A stretch of 64,000 bases of DNA from positions 46,509,110-46,573,109 of the forward strand of contig NC_012871.2 of assembly GCF_000003195.3 (NCBI RefSeq), written 5' to 3'. This stretch comes from Sorghum bicolor. Lineage: Eukaryota; Streptophyta; Magnoliopsida; Poales; Poaceae. The notes beneath the pieces are model-generated. The model had not been told where the DNA came from and did not search any database. It saw only the letters and a list, made by a program, of their open reading frames with translations. The translations under genes were made by a program, and so were the position numbers. Shown here one piece after another: positions 1 to 11,279 of this stretch; position 1 is the stretch's first letter; each line of letters opens with the position of its first letter.

Positions 1-2628
1 TCTGATTGGCCCAATAAATCGCCGATCATCATCATGATAACGCCGATCGGTCCTATCATACCGATCATAACCGTTGCACTCAGGGCAGTCTCTGACAGTA
101 GGAAGCTTGATATTTTCCTCCCAACAATGGATGAAGAACGGACAATTCCAATGATCTCTGTGCCGATTCCACTCCTGTCGGCGTCTTTCTTCTTCCCGTC
201 GATAATCTTCCTGCTGGCGCCGATACCGATCCTCCCGTTGATGCCAATTTTCTCGAGGCCTTCTATGAGTTATGACGATACCAGACCGAGGAGGCCTTCC
301 TGAGCTAGTTCCTTCCTGGACCAAACCCTTACTCCTTGCATCGGCAGTAGTAACTTGATGCTGAGGATCTACCGATGCACTCTTCTCAGCTGTCTCTGAT
401 GTTAAGACCTTAGCCTTCCCCTTAGCATCCAACATGTTTGTCGGGAAAGGATGTTGGTCTATCTTCATCGGCTTCTGGGCCTTGGAACTGTCAAACTTGA
501 TTCTCCCAGACTCTATAGCCGATTGCAGCTGTTGTCTGAATACTTTGCACTCGTTGGTGTCATGGGAAGTTGCATTATGCCACTTGCAATATCTCATCCT
601 CTTCAACTCTTCTGCCGATGGGATCACATGATTAGGTGACAGTTTGATCTGACCTTCCTGAAGTAGAAAGTCAAATATCCTATCAGCCTTAGCGGTGTCA
701 AAAGCAAACTTCTCTGGTTCCTTCTGCCCAAAAGGACAAGACATTGGCTTCTTGTTTTTTACCCACTCTGCCAAGCCGGTTACTGGTTCTTCATCAGAAT
801 CTGAGCTTGTTGCTTCATCGACAAATGACACTTTCTTATTCCATGCTCTTTTGGGCTCGAAAGGCCTGATGTCTTGATCAGAAATCCTCTGCACCAAATG
901 ACTTAAACTTTCGAACTCCTGAGAGGCATACTTATCCCTGATATGTGGCAACAAACCCTGGAAAGCCAAATCGGCTAGCTGCCGATCATCCAGAACCAAG
1001 CTATAGCATTTATTTTTGACTTCTCGTATCCTCTGCACAAAACCCTCTACCGACTCATCATTACGTTGTCTCAACTTGACCAAGTCGGTGATCTTCTTCT
1101 CGTGAACCCCCGAAAAGAAGTATTTGTGGAATTGTTTCTCCAGATCGGCCCAAGTAATTACTGAGTTGGGAGGTAATGATATAAACCAAGTAAAAGCCGA
1201 TCCAGACAATGACGAAGAAAATAGACGAACCCTCAATTCGTCCCTGTTACCAGCCTCTCCACATTGAATGTTGAACCTGTTGACATGCTCCATGGTTGAC
1301 GTGTCGTCCTGCCCGGAAAACTTGGTAAAATCTAGTACCTTGTACCGATGTGGAAGCGGGATCAAATCATACGCGGGAGGATACGGTGTCCGATAAGAGT
1401 AAGTGTTGACTTTGGGTTTTATCCCAAATTGTTCCCTCATTACTTCAGCAATCTTATCGGCCCAATATGCATCAGCATCCTGCCGATGAGGTGGCTGCGG
1501 ATCTGGCACTTGGTGGCGAACCTCCACGTGTCTGTTCGGGACGTGATCTGCACGGAACATTGGATTGATCACCTGCCCTCCAATCTGCGGACCACCAAAC
1601 TGCTGTCCACCGATTTGCTGTCCCCCGAGTTGCTGTCCGAAATTCATTGGCTGGTTGGGAATCCCCTGACCTTGGAACCCGGGATAGACCTGTCCTTGCT
1701 GGAACCCTGTAGTCTGATAACTTTGCTGGGGCGATTGTGGAAAGACTTGCTGTCCAAGCCATCCATTATTAGCGTTCATCGGCATAGGTGCTGCCGATGA
1801 TTGGTAATTGGGTATCATCATTGAATTGACATACCCTGACTGTGCCATAGACCTCTGTTGCATCAGCATTGAATCTGCCGATGCATTAGGTATTTGGAGC
1901 ATTGAATCTTGAGGATTTCCAGTGTGAGGCCTTGCGGTGGTAGTTGTGGTATACCGAGGACTCTGGTTTACCGGCGCATTGGGAGGCGCCGATGTCATAG
2001 GAGTCTTGCCCCTCATGTTAGTTATTTGTGATGTTCCTGGTGTCAACTCTGGAGGCATACCGTAACCCCACCAGTTGGGAGGAGGAGTCAACCCTGACAT
2101 TGCCGACGCCAACATATCTGTCGTGAGTTTATGCTGCCCAATTGAAGTCTGTGGGTTAGTTGTCATCGGCATAGATAGTGCACCAGTAGCTCCCGATGTA
2201 TTTGGAGGGACGGCAGATTGTGCACTTGCAGCCGTCAAAGCATCCGATGGAGCCGTGACCTCTGGTGCCGTTGGCTGATGGTGAGAGGGGCCCACATAAT
2301 TTGGTGGGATTTGTCCTTCCTTGAAAGTTCTTGCCACGGCATTGAAAACCGTATTAGACAGTACACCAGCTTGGTTGATCAACGCTCGATTGATGGCATT
2401 GTCAACCATATCTTGAAGCTTGCCAGGATTGGCGTCAAAGGTAACCTGTCGTGGTGCCGGCAGTGCATCTTTCTGGACCACTTCGCCGCTCCTATTTATG
2501 CTGAAAGATCTCAGGCATTGCTGCTTGAACTCTTCCATGGCTTGGGCAATAGCTTGCTTCTGCTCATCCTTAAGATTGGCCTCCGTCACGGGGATGACGT
2601 TCTCCTGATCGAGGTTAGAGATCGACAT
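1..2628 (-). CDS. gag: Tat-lineage gag polyprotein, open, runs off the window edge
   Basis: Reading from an ATG at 2628 leftward I find no stop in the parts I translated, and the frame is still open at position 1 (876 codons, in frame with the T2 homologue). Order: a Gln-rich start; a long low-complexity P/Q/G stretch with GQQ/GGQQ repeats around codons 330-360; the capsid-like retrotransposon gag domain with the FTWFISLPPNSVITW motif (about codons 480-580); then paired cysteines in YCKWHNATSHDTNEC and CPFFIHCW. The protein should package element RNA. The start is the first ATG 23 nt after the primer site and equals the start in T2. T2's gag is broken by several stops and a frameshift; this one shows none of them, so T1 is the better preserved copy. 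The C-terminus is not visible. Confidence 0.85.
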   Translation of the reverse strand, partial: MSISNLDQENVIPVTEANLKDEQKQAIAQAMEEFKQQCLRSFSINRSGEVVQKDALPAPRQVTFDANPGKLQDMVDNAINRALINQAGVLSNTVFNAVARTFKEGQIPPNYVGPSHHQPTAPEVTAPSDALTAASAQSAVPPNTSGATGALSMPMTTNPQTSIGQHKLTTDMLASAMSGLTPPPNWWGYGMPPELTPGTSQITNMRGKTPMTSAPPNAPVNQSPRYTTTTTARPHTGNPQDSMLQIPNASADSMLMQQRSMAQSGYVNSMMIPNYQSSAAPMPMNANNGWLGQQVFPQSPQQSYQTTGFQQGQVYPGFQGQGIPNQPMNFGQQLGGQQIGGQQFGGPQIGGQVINPMFRADHVPNRHVEVRHQVPDPQPPHRQDADAYWADKIAEVMREQFGIKPKVNTYSYRTPYPPAYDLIPLPHRYKVLDFTKFSGQDDTSTMEHVNRFNIQCGEAGNRDELRVRLFSSSLSGSAFTWFISLPPNSVITWADLEKQFHKYFFSGVHEKKITDLVKLRQRNDESVEGFVQRIREVKNKCYSLVLDDRQLADLAFQGLLPHIRDKYASQEFESLSHLVQRISDQDIRPFEPKRAWNKKVSFVDEATSSDSDEEPVTGLAEWVKNKKPMSCPFGQKEPEKFAFDTAKADRIFDFLLQEGQIKLSPNHVIPSAEELKRMRYCKWHNATSHDTNECKVFRQQLQSAIESGRIKFDSSKAQKPMKIDQHPFPTNMLDAKGKAKVLTSETAEKSASVDPQHQVTTADARSKGLVQEGTSSGRPPRSGIVITHRRPRENWHQREDRYRRQQEDYRREEERRRQEWNRHRDHWNCPFFIHCWEENIKLPTVRDCPECNGYDRYDRTDRRYHDDDRRFIGPIR

Positions 2629-2650
2629 GTTGATCTTGATCTTGAATCTT

Positions 2651-2668
2651 GTCCCACTGGGCATGCCA
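2651..2668 (-). other. primer-binding site of T1
   Basis: On the minus strand TGGCATGCCCAGTGGGAC begins 7 nt after the LTR end, starts with the obligatory TGG and is followed by the gag ATG. T2 has TGGCACGCCCGGTGGGAC at the same place. I could not assign the tRNA from memory. Confidence 0.75.
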
Positions 2669-2675
2669 AAAGATG

Positions 2676-3373
2676 TGTTGATGCAAAACTGATCTGCAAA
2701 CACAAAGGGCTAATACCCGATTCAAACGTTAAGGCGTGCCAGCCGATTTGACCTTACTATCGGCAAAGGTGATAACTCGAATACTTTAGTCCTGACAACA
2801 GCGATGCGCCCGGATGTCACGGCTAAGAGGTACTCACGCGGAACTTGAGAATACGTCGAGCTTAAGTCGACGAATTCCTAAGAACTCGTAATAAAAGGGA
2901 AAAAAGTATGACGAAGTCGTCGAAAAGTAGATGCTGAAATATGAGTAAAAACGTGTGTTTGATTGATTGATCGATAGATCATTACAAGGCCCTAGGGTCT
3001 ATATTTATACCCTGCTCAAAGAGCTACAACCAGACACGATTAGAATTCGAATTCCCAACTACACGGAATCCGTATGCAAAACGATGTAAATAATTAAGGA
3101 AATAACAAAACTATCCCTCGCGACAAACCGAAACTCCTCCACACAACGACCGACAGCTTCCGGACTCCCTCTTTGCATCATCGGCAGATCCTTTGCCATA
3201 GTCATCGGCAGACTTTCTTATCTAGCCATCGGCACAATATCACTGCCTGTAGACTTAGTCACGTTCAACTTCTCCCTCATCGGCAACCATCCTCATCGGC
3301 AACTCACCTTGTAAACATCATACTGCCACCTTGTCCTGCCATCCTAGACACGTGCCCAAAAACGGTGTCAACA
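2676..3373 (-). repeat. T1 5' LTR (698 bp)
   Basis: Starts TGTTGATGC and ends GTGTCAACA, giving TGTTGA/TCAACA terminal inverted repeats. It aligns along its length with T2's LTRs (16978-17676, 36570-37267). A minus-strand TATAAAT box lies at 3003-3009. The right third holds five copies of the ATCGGC motif within about 150 bp. Confidence 0.92.
3003..3009 (-). promoter_or_regulatory. LTR TATA box (T1)
   Basis: TATAAAT on the minus strand inside GGGTATAAATAT. The same box is at the same LTR position in both T2 LTRs. Confidence 0.6.
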
Positions 3374-5080
3374 GATATCTGGAGCTCATAGGTGGGAGAT
3401 AAAGCATACATACTTATAAGACATTTATTGCATAGTCAAACCATGGATGCAGAGAAACAAGTCAATAAGTCAAATCAAGATCTGCATGTGTGGCGAATGA
3501 ATGGTGTATGGTGATAACAATGGTAAAAGTCTAATTCTACTTTTGCTCTTTTAAGGGGATACATACCTTTCTTGCACTTTGAAGCTCTTTGAGGAGAATG
3601 AGATGCTTTATATTTTCTTTTTCTTTTCTCTCAGGTGGGTATCTTGTACCCCTAATTCTACTGTCGGACACTTGTCCATTTTTACCTCTCGTCCCAGTTT
3701 TTCTTTCCTTCGAGGTTTCGGGCACTTGCCCCTTTTTATTTCCTCATTCCTAGAATAATGTAGCAAGTGGTAGTAACCAAAATATCTCGAGCATTTATTT
3801 CACGGGGAATAGCAGGGATAGGATAATGTTTTTTGCTATTCTCTTCTGGATAGGAGTAGAATAATTTTGGGTGAATCTGGAGATGGAAATGAGTGGATGT
3901 ATGTGGATGCGTACTTCCGGAGTAGAAGCAGCATGTATGAGTTAACGTGCAAGTGAATCTTGATTTTAACCGTATGACAAGCTCCTAAGGGTCTACACAG
4001 TTTGACCACACTCAATGCTCATAAGCAGTAAAAAGTAAATGTATGGTTCATAGTCTAATAAGCATGTATATATGGCTGTGGTAGGATTTTAAGCTCTCAT
4101 CATACAGGAACTCATCATGCAACATTTTAAAGATTTTCAAAGATAAAATTCTCTAGATTTCTAGTATCTCTAGGAACAGATAAACTGCAGCTCAACCTTC
4201 GCATATCATATCCGTTAATGACTTAGACTTTTGATCAGGTACTCTTCCCACAAGTTCAGGTTTAGGGCAAATCTTAATTCATAACAGTCATGCCTAAACT
4301 TGAGAGAGATTTCAATTTTGAGAACTAGTCATGGCAGAGCAACTATTCATCATTTCCATGTGAGAGCTTATCATGAGGGTTCATAGCAAACTTTATTTAT
4401 TTATTTATTTAGCAAACTAAGAAAAGATATATATAAAAGCACAAAATCTTTATTTGGGTTTTTATGATTTTGTATCTTTTTTAATTATTTGAGTTAAGTA
4501 TCAACGCGAGTAGAAACACTTAGCTGGATAAATGCGGGTGCTCTCCCCCAAGCTGGATTTTGACGTAATTTCTTCTGATGTAGCTAGCAGGAGGCGGAGG
4601 TGTATTTGAATGTTGGTAGTACCCTGACAGCGATTAGGATGTCCTCGATCTACTAGTCTTCTTTGATCCTTGAGTTCTGTGGAGCTCAAATAGACAACAA
4701 AGCTTTGTGGAACTGGTTAAGTGTTAGCATAAATATCTAGCCTTTATCATGTTGAGCCTCCTCAATAAATGTTACTCTCTTTGGTAGGATCATAAATTTA
4801 TTTTTATATTTTCATTTTTACAGGACAGGAATATTTTATTTTTACGCCACCACAGTGAATGTACTTCATGGTTTTATGCTTCGAGCATACTCACATGGGG
4901 TTTACTGTTTTTAATATTTTTAATTTCTTTTCAAGATAGGATGATTAACAAACAAGCTATTTAAGGAAAGTAAATAATTTAAGGAAAAATGCAGAAAGGA
5001 TAAATATGGATAACTACCGATTTTACCTTTCGGCGAGGGTTCAATGTTTTAAGTCTTTTGAACAAGACTTCTCACCGTGT
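3374..5080 (-). other. non-coding 3' tail of A1 with an internal PPT-like tract
   Basis: No credible ORF. The stretch aligns with the tails of A2 (32737-35024), D (38625-39873 and 48060-48969) and E (41518-43773). It contains a PPT-like tract on the minus strand, AGCTTGGGGGAGAG, at 4541-4554, nearly the same as the tract that precedes the 3' LTRs of this family. A T-rich run with a repeated GGGTATCTTGTACC segment lies around 3600-3660. Confidence 0.7.
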
Positions 5081-5272
5081 TCATTCTTTAGGTGCGTCAT
5101 TTGATTCAAGCGTGGACCTTGACGTCTGCACCTCTTGATACGGTGTCACCCATGTTCTTCGTTTGCCCAGCAGTTCGAAGTGCGGCGTTGGCAATATCCT
5201 GCTCACTGTGTTTGTGCTCGTAGATCCAGGTCCTTCACTTGGTGGAGTCTGGGAGTTGTAAAACTCCTCCAT
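5081..5272 (-). CDS. conserved small ORF, start of the protease reading frame
   Basis: 63 codons starting MEEFYNSQTPPSEGPGS and ending SNDAPKE, of unknown function. The same ORF occurs in D (38433-38624) and, with a 1-bp deletion, in A2 (31955 on), where its frame runs on into a protease domain. A1 and D end at the same stop and lack the protease segment. Just upstream a CTCTATGAGCAG-like segment resembles a 3' splice site, as might serve a spliced downstream ORF (inference). It may be only a remnant; A1 and D differ at about 8-9 of 63 residues, so there is no clear sign of strong constraint. Confidence 0.45.
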   Translation of the reverse strand: MEEFYNSQTPPSEGPGSTSTNTVSRILPTPHFELLGKRRTWVTPYQEVQTSRSTLESNDAPKE

Positions 5273-6297
5273 GTTTGCTCAAAGTGTACTTGCTCATAGA
5301 GACAAGGCAGAGATCAAGTGCATGGGCCCTGCTGGTGGAAAATACCAACAGAACCAAAAGTGTGTTTGTTCTTCTCCAACCTTAAGCATAGTGAGCAAGA
5401 CAAAATTGATGGATAATAAGATCATGAGTGTAGCATTTAAAACATTTGTCGGATCAGATCACTCGACCTAATGGAAAGATAATCTATCTATATTTATGTT
5501 TTTTGTTGTTTTTTTATATATATCTTCCAAAGATTGAGTGTGCAACATTTTAGCTCATATGATTAGGAGTGTGGGATCACAAAGGTGGAAGGACTAAACA
5601 TGTTGAATTGATTGGGTTGGTTAATCTAGAGTTTTAAATCATGCATGTTTGTCTCTTTTATTCATATGAACGTCAGAACCAAGGAGAAGCTTATAAAAGT
5701 GATAGTCAAGTACCTTAAGATGTCACCTTACTTGAAGAGTGATGGTACACTGTCACCTTGTGGAACCTTTCCTTTCTTAGCGGTTGAGTATCATGTTTGT
5801 GGCACCCTCCATGGATCATCTCTTATGAGCTATGTCTCCCTTGTGTAAATTGTTAAACTTCATGTGTCTCTCTCTTTATCTTTAGTGTGAGTTTATCTCA
5901 GGACTTCCCTGGTCGATATTGAAAGTTTTTCTGCAGGGGTTAGTCCAGCAAAATATCCAATATCTACTATAGCATACTATCGGCTCAAAAATCAACCTAG
6001 ACACCATGTCTAATTTGAATTAGGAGGGCATTTTAACCTAAGCACCATGCTTAATTTAAAATCCCTTGGAAGTATGATCATCATTCCTAAACTAAGCACC
6101 ATGCTTATTTAAGAGATAAATGAAACTACTCCAAACCTGGACATATACTAAAGCAAATAAAGGTAGCATGAGATCATTTATAGAGATCTACTCAAGTGGA
6201 GATGAAGTAGTGTGATTGTATTTAACAAATTAAGCATGTCTCAAAGGTAGGGACAACCAACATAGCAACATGGCAAAGGATGTTTTTATGTAAAGTA
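5273..6297 (-). other. non-coding middle region of A1
   Basis: No credible ORF. AT-rich sequence shared with A2 (30600-31950), D (37273-38432) and F (50057-50900). It holds repeated short phrases such as TAAGCACCATG spaced about 50 bp apart (6000-6110). Confidence 0.6.
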
Positions 6298-6329
6298 CTC
6301 CCCCAAGCTTGAATTTTGCAAAATTCAAG
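6298..6329. other. 22-bp palindrome joined to a PPT-like tract (A1)
   Basis: A perfect 22-bp palindrome at 6308-6329 with core GAATTTTGCAAAATTC directly abuts, on the minus strand, the tract AAGCTTGGGGGAG. The unit recurs in A2, D and F. It could form a hairpin in element RNA beside a plus-strand priming tract (inference). Confidence 0.7.
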
Positions 6330-6625
6330 TTTGGATGAATTTAATTCAATGTTGTATGATGATTGGCTGGACATACCTTGTGCTTGTCATTCATCCAATC
6401 TTCGTGCTCCAATCCTGGAAAGGTTAGTGACAAGAATATCAGAAGGAAAATTTTTACAATTATCCTTATATGCTCAATACACAAGGTAATGTTACAAATA
6501 ATTAAAAGCTCACGTTACGATCTGATCAGTGCTTATTTTAGGATAGTAAGCTTGTCCTTGGGAAACCATCAATTTATGTCGGTGAAGTGGTTTCCCCTCC
6601 AACGCTGACCTATATCAAGATCAAC

Positions 6626-7954
6626 TCAACGAGATCTGCAATATTTATTATAGACATATGCATCGACAACCGCCCTTTTAAAGTTTTTATAAATAGAAAG
6701 GAAGAGGGTGTTGGAGATCTCAAATGTGGTGATGTTGGAGAGACCAATAGATTGGGAAGATGTTGCATATGAGCATGGAGTAAACGAAGTGGCTATGAAA
6801 TAAATTCCATGCTCATTAATGTTATCTTCGTCTCCAATCTGAATATTCAGAGTTTCTCCTAGATTGGTCTCACCTATGTCCTCTTCTGTAGTTGGATGAA
6901 TCTCATCTTCAAAGGTAGTCAAGAACTCACCATTTGAAATTGAGCCAAAGTCAGAATCCAATAAGCCTTCTTCCTTGTCCACCCACTCAATGGTGATAGC
7001 ACATGGATTTTTAATGCCCTCTAGCCATTGATGTTGCTCTTCTCGATCCTCCTTATGGTCTTGGTGACTCTTATGCATGGGATGTCTAGAGAGATTCATA
7101 GGATCATCGGGAGGTTCAAGAGAAAGAGCATAGTAGAAATTATTAGGCTCAAGGATGGGTTTAAAGATAGGTTCGAACGAGTCATCAAAAGTGGGCATAG
7201 AAGGGGAGAAGATGAGATTGTCTTCTAAATGGCTTCGCTCGCCTTCTATTGCATCACTTAAGACGCCATCCTTGAGTCTTTCTAGATGTCCATCAGAGGG
7301 ATTGGATTTGAGATGCTTTCTAAGAGATCCCTTCTTAGGAAGGTTCAGACTATATGCACTCAAAGGTCTCTTATGAAGCAGGAAGTTTAAGCTCATCCCA
7401 AAATGAATTTCCAAAGGTAGAATTTCTTCTTCCCTTAGATGATTTTAGAGCACTAATAGTTTGGGTTGGATAGCTGAATCATGGGATTGAAATGTTTAGA
7501 AATCGGCTATTGAAACTTCCTTTCCTCGTCTGAGAGATGATTCCTTCTCTATCTCTAGGATTTTTTTATGAAGAGTAGTGCAAGAAGGATGTCCACGAAT
7601 GAAGACATACCTTGCTTTACTAACAGATAAAGAAAGAAAAACTCTACCAAAGGTTATATGATTAAGACCAATGTGAAAATATCAAGGAAAAACATGGTCT
7701 TGTAGGGCTAGGTCTAAACCATAATTTATAGAAAGATTAAAAGAATCCCTAGGTGTAGCTAAAAGTTCATTATCTTCTTGATTAAAAGATAGGACCTCGA
7801 CTATAGAAAAGGGTTGGTTTTGACCTATTGCAATTAACTCTAGACATAGATCATAATTAGGGGCAAAGAAAGGACTTGTTGACTCCCATGGTCTATGGCT
7901 GGTCTCCGAAGGTGCAAAAAATTCAATAATAGGTGTGGAATTTGAGTTATCCAA
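6626..7954 (-). pseudogene. Athila-like element ORF: unknown N-terminal module plus conserved C-terminal domain, decayed
   Basis: The N-terminal part (7954-7682) starts at a TTG where A2 has ATG, reads DNSNSTPIIEFFAPSETSH and stops at a TGA where A2 has an Arg codon. After a stretch with further stops, an open part of 262 codons (6626-7414) ends with the domain NEHGIYFIATSFTPCS ... RAVVDAYVYNKYCRSR. I do not recognise either domain. The same C-terminal domain in D and F follows an Athila-type gag capsid domain instead, so this ORF occupies the gag position. Its function is unknown; gag-like packaging is only an inference from position. Confidence 0.6.
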
Positions 7955-8050
7955 AAAGATGGAAAAAATAAAAAGATAAAAGAATAAAAGTATAAAAGTA
8001 TAATACAAGATAATAGCAAGACTCAAGGTTATCTCAGCAAACCGTCTTTC

Positions 8051-8068
8051 TCCCCGGCAATGGTGCCA
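8051..8068 (-). other. primer-binding site of A1 (tRNA-Asp type)
   Basis: Minus strand TGGCACCATTGCCGGGGA, two mismatches from the Asp-type site TGGCGCCGTTGCCGGGGA seen intact in E. It lies 8 nt from the LTR. Confidence 0.8.
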
Positions 8069-8076
8069 GAAATGCT

Positions 8077-9305
8077 TGTTGATATTAGTTAACGCCATCA
8101 GGAAATGATCCGCAAGCGCACGGATATCGGTGAGCACTTCACCCGGGAGGTTATCCAGAGTATCGTATTTATATTTTTACCACTGGGAGAAAGCGTGCAT
8201 CTGACTAACCAAATCTATTGCTACTACCCTTTAGGCTACAAACAATGTGATTCGATGTGAGCAATGTTTAGAGAAGACTACAACTGTACCCTCATTCTAA
8301 CCTTGGTAAGGATGATCTACTATTCTATTGGGGAGGCTTACGGAATCTAGACACCACAAAGGATGTTCGACCCGCTCCTATAAACCCTATCGATCCTGCT
8401 AACGAGATTATGGGCTACAAAGGTAACTCGGAAATGTCACGTTCCTTGCTACTACCACGGTCCGGCTAGACAGGGGATATCTATGAGTATCCTAGCCCAA
8501 ACACCACGTTTACGCTAGAGATGATTACTCTAAACTCTACGCGAAGAGATCAAAGTAAACTCATAAACCAAAGAACAATAAAACAAAGAACTTACTAGAA
8601 TTTAGAAGTCGAAATACTGAAGAATCCTAGGAGTAAACCTCGGGTTAGGAGACTTGATCCCGTAGGTACAACCTCGTAGTAGACACCGACGGTCCGGGCT
8701 TCCTCCGATCTACACGTCCACTCTATCTCTCTCAATCTAGTAGAACTAATTCTACTCTCACATTGGATGCTAAGCCCTATGAGGTTGGAACCCTAAGGAA
8801 CCTCTCTCTCTGAATCCTCTCTGGAAAATGTGCTAATGAATAATGGGGATTGCCTCCTCCAGGGGCCAGGGGGCCTGCTTATATAGCCCCTCCAAATGAA
8901 CGTGGGCCGTCGGATCAAACTGACCTTAATCGCACGGTTTTCCTTGATCCCTTATGTCGGTGGAGCATAATCCGTGAGGTGGAGCCTGATTGGCTGAGGC
9001 ACCTGGGCGGGTGCCCAAGGGGGAGGGCGGGCGCCCTGCCCTCGGGCCCGCTCGGCCTCCCGTTCGTTCCCGTGGATTCTAGACTCTTCTAGATGATAGA
9101 AAATTGCACGGCACGTTAATATCTCTATGTAAACCCAACATGTGGCCATTTCCTCCACATTTCCTGATAACCCCTGCAAAAATAGACAAACACCAAAATT
9201 CGTGGAATTCTATCAGATAAAACCCTAAGTCTCAGTGTTGGTTGCATTTGGATCCTTTTCTTTATTTATTTGATGATTATATTTGGTACTTAAGGACCGT
9301 CAACA
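8077..9305 (-). repeat. A1 5' LTR (1229 bp)
   Basis: Begins TGTTGATATT and ends GGACCGTCAACA. It aligns with A2's LTRs at its primer-site end and resembles the CF/D LTR at the other end. It contains two GC blocks (9006-9016 and 9026-9036) and a minus-strand TATATAA box at 8879-8885. Confidence 0.9.
8879..8885 (-). promoter_or_regulatory. LTR TATA box (A1)
   Basis: TATATAA on the minus strand in the conserved context GGGGCTATATAAGCAGG, about 120 bp downstream of the twin GC blocks in element orientation. Confidence 0.65.
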
Positions 9306-10154
9306 CCGGCACATCAGGGTGCCCTCATAGATAAACAAGATATCTAGACACCACGTCTACATATTGTTTACCATCTACCCACCAATTGATTTGGTAAACG
9401 ATATACGAGCAAATACATGAATTCAATAAGATCAAACCAAGTATCCTAGACATATAATCAAAGTAGACAATGACTATTGCAGTTATGAATATATAAGAGA
9501 TTAAGAACAATGTTGCCTGAATCATAATATGGAATACAATAAGAGAAAGTTACTAGAGCTATGCCGAACTCCACGCTCCAAACAGACGCCAGGGGCTCTG
9601 ATCCCACTGAAGAACTAGAACTCTTCTACTTCTAATCTAACTAGGCTAAAACTATCAACTAGAAAGGCTTTGATGAACTAGAGAAGGCTGATCTCCAAAT
9701 GACTTGATGCCTCCAGGGAGGGGGGTCTGCCCCTTTATTTTTAGCCCAGTGGGATCGACGTGCGCTGTAGGATCAAATCAACTTAACCAAGGGCCAAGAT
9801 GACTCCTCAGAGGCGGTGCAGGAAGCTTCCAGAAGGGGGCCGAAACCCTAACAGGGGGGCGCCGGCCGGCGCCATGGTGGGGCCGGCCGGCCCACCTAGC
9901 GCCCTCTGCCCATGGTTTCTTCTGGTGTCTTCTAGAGTCTTCCCACGTGCGGTTCGTGATCTTTTTCATGGCGGATAAGTTTTGTGGTAAATATGCACTT
10001 GAATTCTCTTTTTAGCTTTTCTAGAAATAGACCTTAGAAAATACAGAATATGCAAAACTCATGGAAGTTGTCAGTTTAAACCCTAGACTAGTGTGTTTTC
10101 ATGTTCTCCCTTGGGTTTAAAGTTCTAATAAAAGTTGACGTTATTGACCGTCAA
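9306..10154 (-). repeat. diverged LTR remnant of I
   Basis: Resembles parts of the E and CF LTRs (cctccag, CTCTAGAAG-like and TTGACCGTCAA end), but no clean end is left. In place of the twin GC block it has a perfect 16-bp palindrome GGCGCCGGCCGGCGCC (9858-9873) followed by GGCCGGCCGGCC (9881-9892). Confidence 0.5.
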
Positions 10155-11275
10155 TAGCTAGCTTCTTAGATAAGTTATCCATTGGCTTACCTTGATTAAG
10201 CCCGAACTCTCTTAAAGGTGGTTGATTAGTGTTATTGTAAGAATTATTACCTTGGTAATTACCTAAGTAGTTAGGCCGCTGTTGTTGGTTCTAGCCTTGA
10301 TTTTGCTGAGGACGGTACTAGTAGTTGTTGATGCTGATATAGTTCACGTCCTCTCTTAGCTCTAGGCAGTTGACACCTGTATGCCCAGTTTCTCCCCACT
10401 CTTCACAAGTCATGCCTAAATCATGAATGTGCATGACTTCCTTCTTCTCAGTGGCTCTTTCATCAAGCCTCTAGCAGGTCCATCTTGGCAGGTAGCATAT
10501 CTACCTCCTTGATCTGGTGCAATCCTCCACCTCTCTTGCGGGTCTAAGTTATTTCTTCACTCCAACCTTGATTGGAAGCCATCGTTTCCACAAGAGCAGT
10601 GGCTTGAGAAATAGTAAGTGATAAGAATGCTCCTCCAGCGGCAACATCCATGGTTTCACAAGTGTTGTTGCTGAGCCCGTGATAGAATGTCTGCATGGGC
10701 AGCCAATTCTCTATCCCATGATGAGGACACTCGAGTATGTAGTCTTGAAAGTGCTCCCAAGCTTCTGGGACTGTCTCATCATGTTGTTGCTGAAAGCTCG
10801 ATATCTTCCCATGCAGAGCATTGGTCTTGCCTGTGAGAAAGAACTTCACCAGGAAATTGGTGGAACATAGTGCCCACGTAGTATTCTTCTCCTTGTTGGC
10901 ATAGAACCACTGCTTCGCTTTCCCCAAGAGTGAGAATGGGAAAAGGCAAAGTAGTATAGCATCTATGGGGACGTCCTTGATAGTGAAAGTGCCGCAGATC
11001 TCCAGAAAGTGTTGGAGATGAGCACTAGCATCTTTATGGGCCTTCCTGCGGAACATGGCTTGCTTGCACCATGTTGATTAGCACTGGCTTGAGCTCAAAT
11101 GATCCATTAATGCCCATAGCTAGCCCAATACAGATGTTGGCCGTAGTGGGAGCTAAGAACTCACAAAGTGACTTGTCAGCCATGGCTTCAAACTCTAGTG
11201 TCAACTTTGAGTAGGTTGATCTTCTAACTCAGGAGGATTGGCAAGCTGAGATGTTGATGATGTTGATTGATTCCT
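10155..11275 (-). pseudogene. gag: Athila-type gag fragment
   Basis: Its longest open part (10544-11056, 170 codons) has the Athila gag hallmarks LFPFSLLGKAKQWF, EAWEHFQDYILECPHH, QTFYHGL and AAGGAF. The downstream part towards 10155 keeps the zinc-knuckle region in broken form (stops within the knuckle and Asn-rich segment). It is the same gag type as in E (45201-46198) and keeps a tryptophan codon where E has a stop (ENWLPMQTFYHG). The product would be the structural Gag; this copy cannot make it. Confidence 0.75.
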
Positions 11276-11279
11276 TGAT

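Larger units (their letters stand above)
1..3373 (-). mobile_element. T1: Tat-lineage Ty3/gypsy retrotransposon, right (5') part only
   Basis: Minus-strand element entering from the left window edge. Visible are the 5' LTR, a primer-binding site and most of gag. LTR, primer site and gag match element T2 further right at high similarity, so both belong to one family. It was inserted into the 3' non-coding part of A1: LTR sequence stops at 3373 and A1-type sequence starts at 3374. The right target-site copy should be GATAT (3374-3378); the left copy is outside the window. Protease, RT and integrase, if present, also lie outside. Confidence 0.9.
3374..9305 (-). mobile_element. A1: Athila-like element lacking RT/integrase, cut on the left by T1
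   Basis: Order right to left: 5' LTR (8077-9305), Asp-type primer site (8051-8068), a decayed two-module ORF (6626-7954), a non-coding stretch, a 63-codon ORF (5081-5272), and a long non-coding tail to the T1 insertion. No RT, RNase H or integrase is present. Its counterpart A2 (28329-36274) shows the same plan with both LTRs, so absence of pol is a family trait and not only decay. Unlike A2 it lacks the protease cassette. Its 3' LTR would lie beyond T1. Confidence 0.85.
9306..11279 (-). mobile_element. I: decayed Athila-like element with a large internal deletion
   Basis: An LTR-like stretch (9306-10154) runs directly into the zinc-knuckle end of an Athila-type gag (10155-11275), so protease and tail are deleted. 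Orientation is minus. A1 probably inserted into this LTR, since A1's LTR ends exactly where it begins. No primer site or right LTR remains; the gag leader runs into element H at about 11275-11279. Confidence 0.65.

Noticed and set aside
434..877. Plus-strand ORFs opposite T1 gag, and similar ones opposite T2 gag at 25892-27738
   Set aside because: They are shadows of the gag frame and have no start context, domain or independent conservation.
1472..1762. Minus-strand 96-codon ORF starting MAWTAS
   Set aside because: It is an alternative frame of gag in a GC-rich repeat stretch; the true gag frame is open through it.
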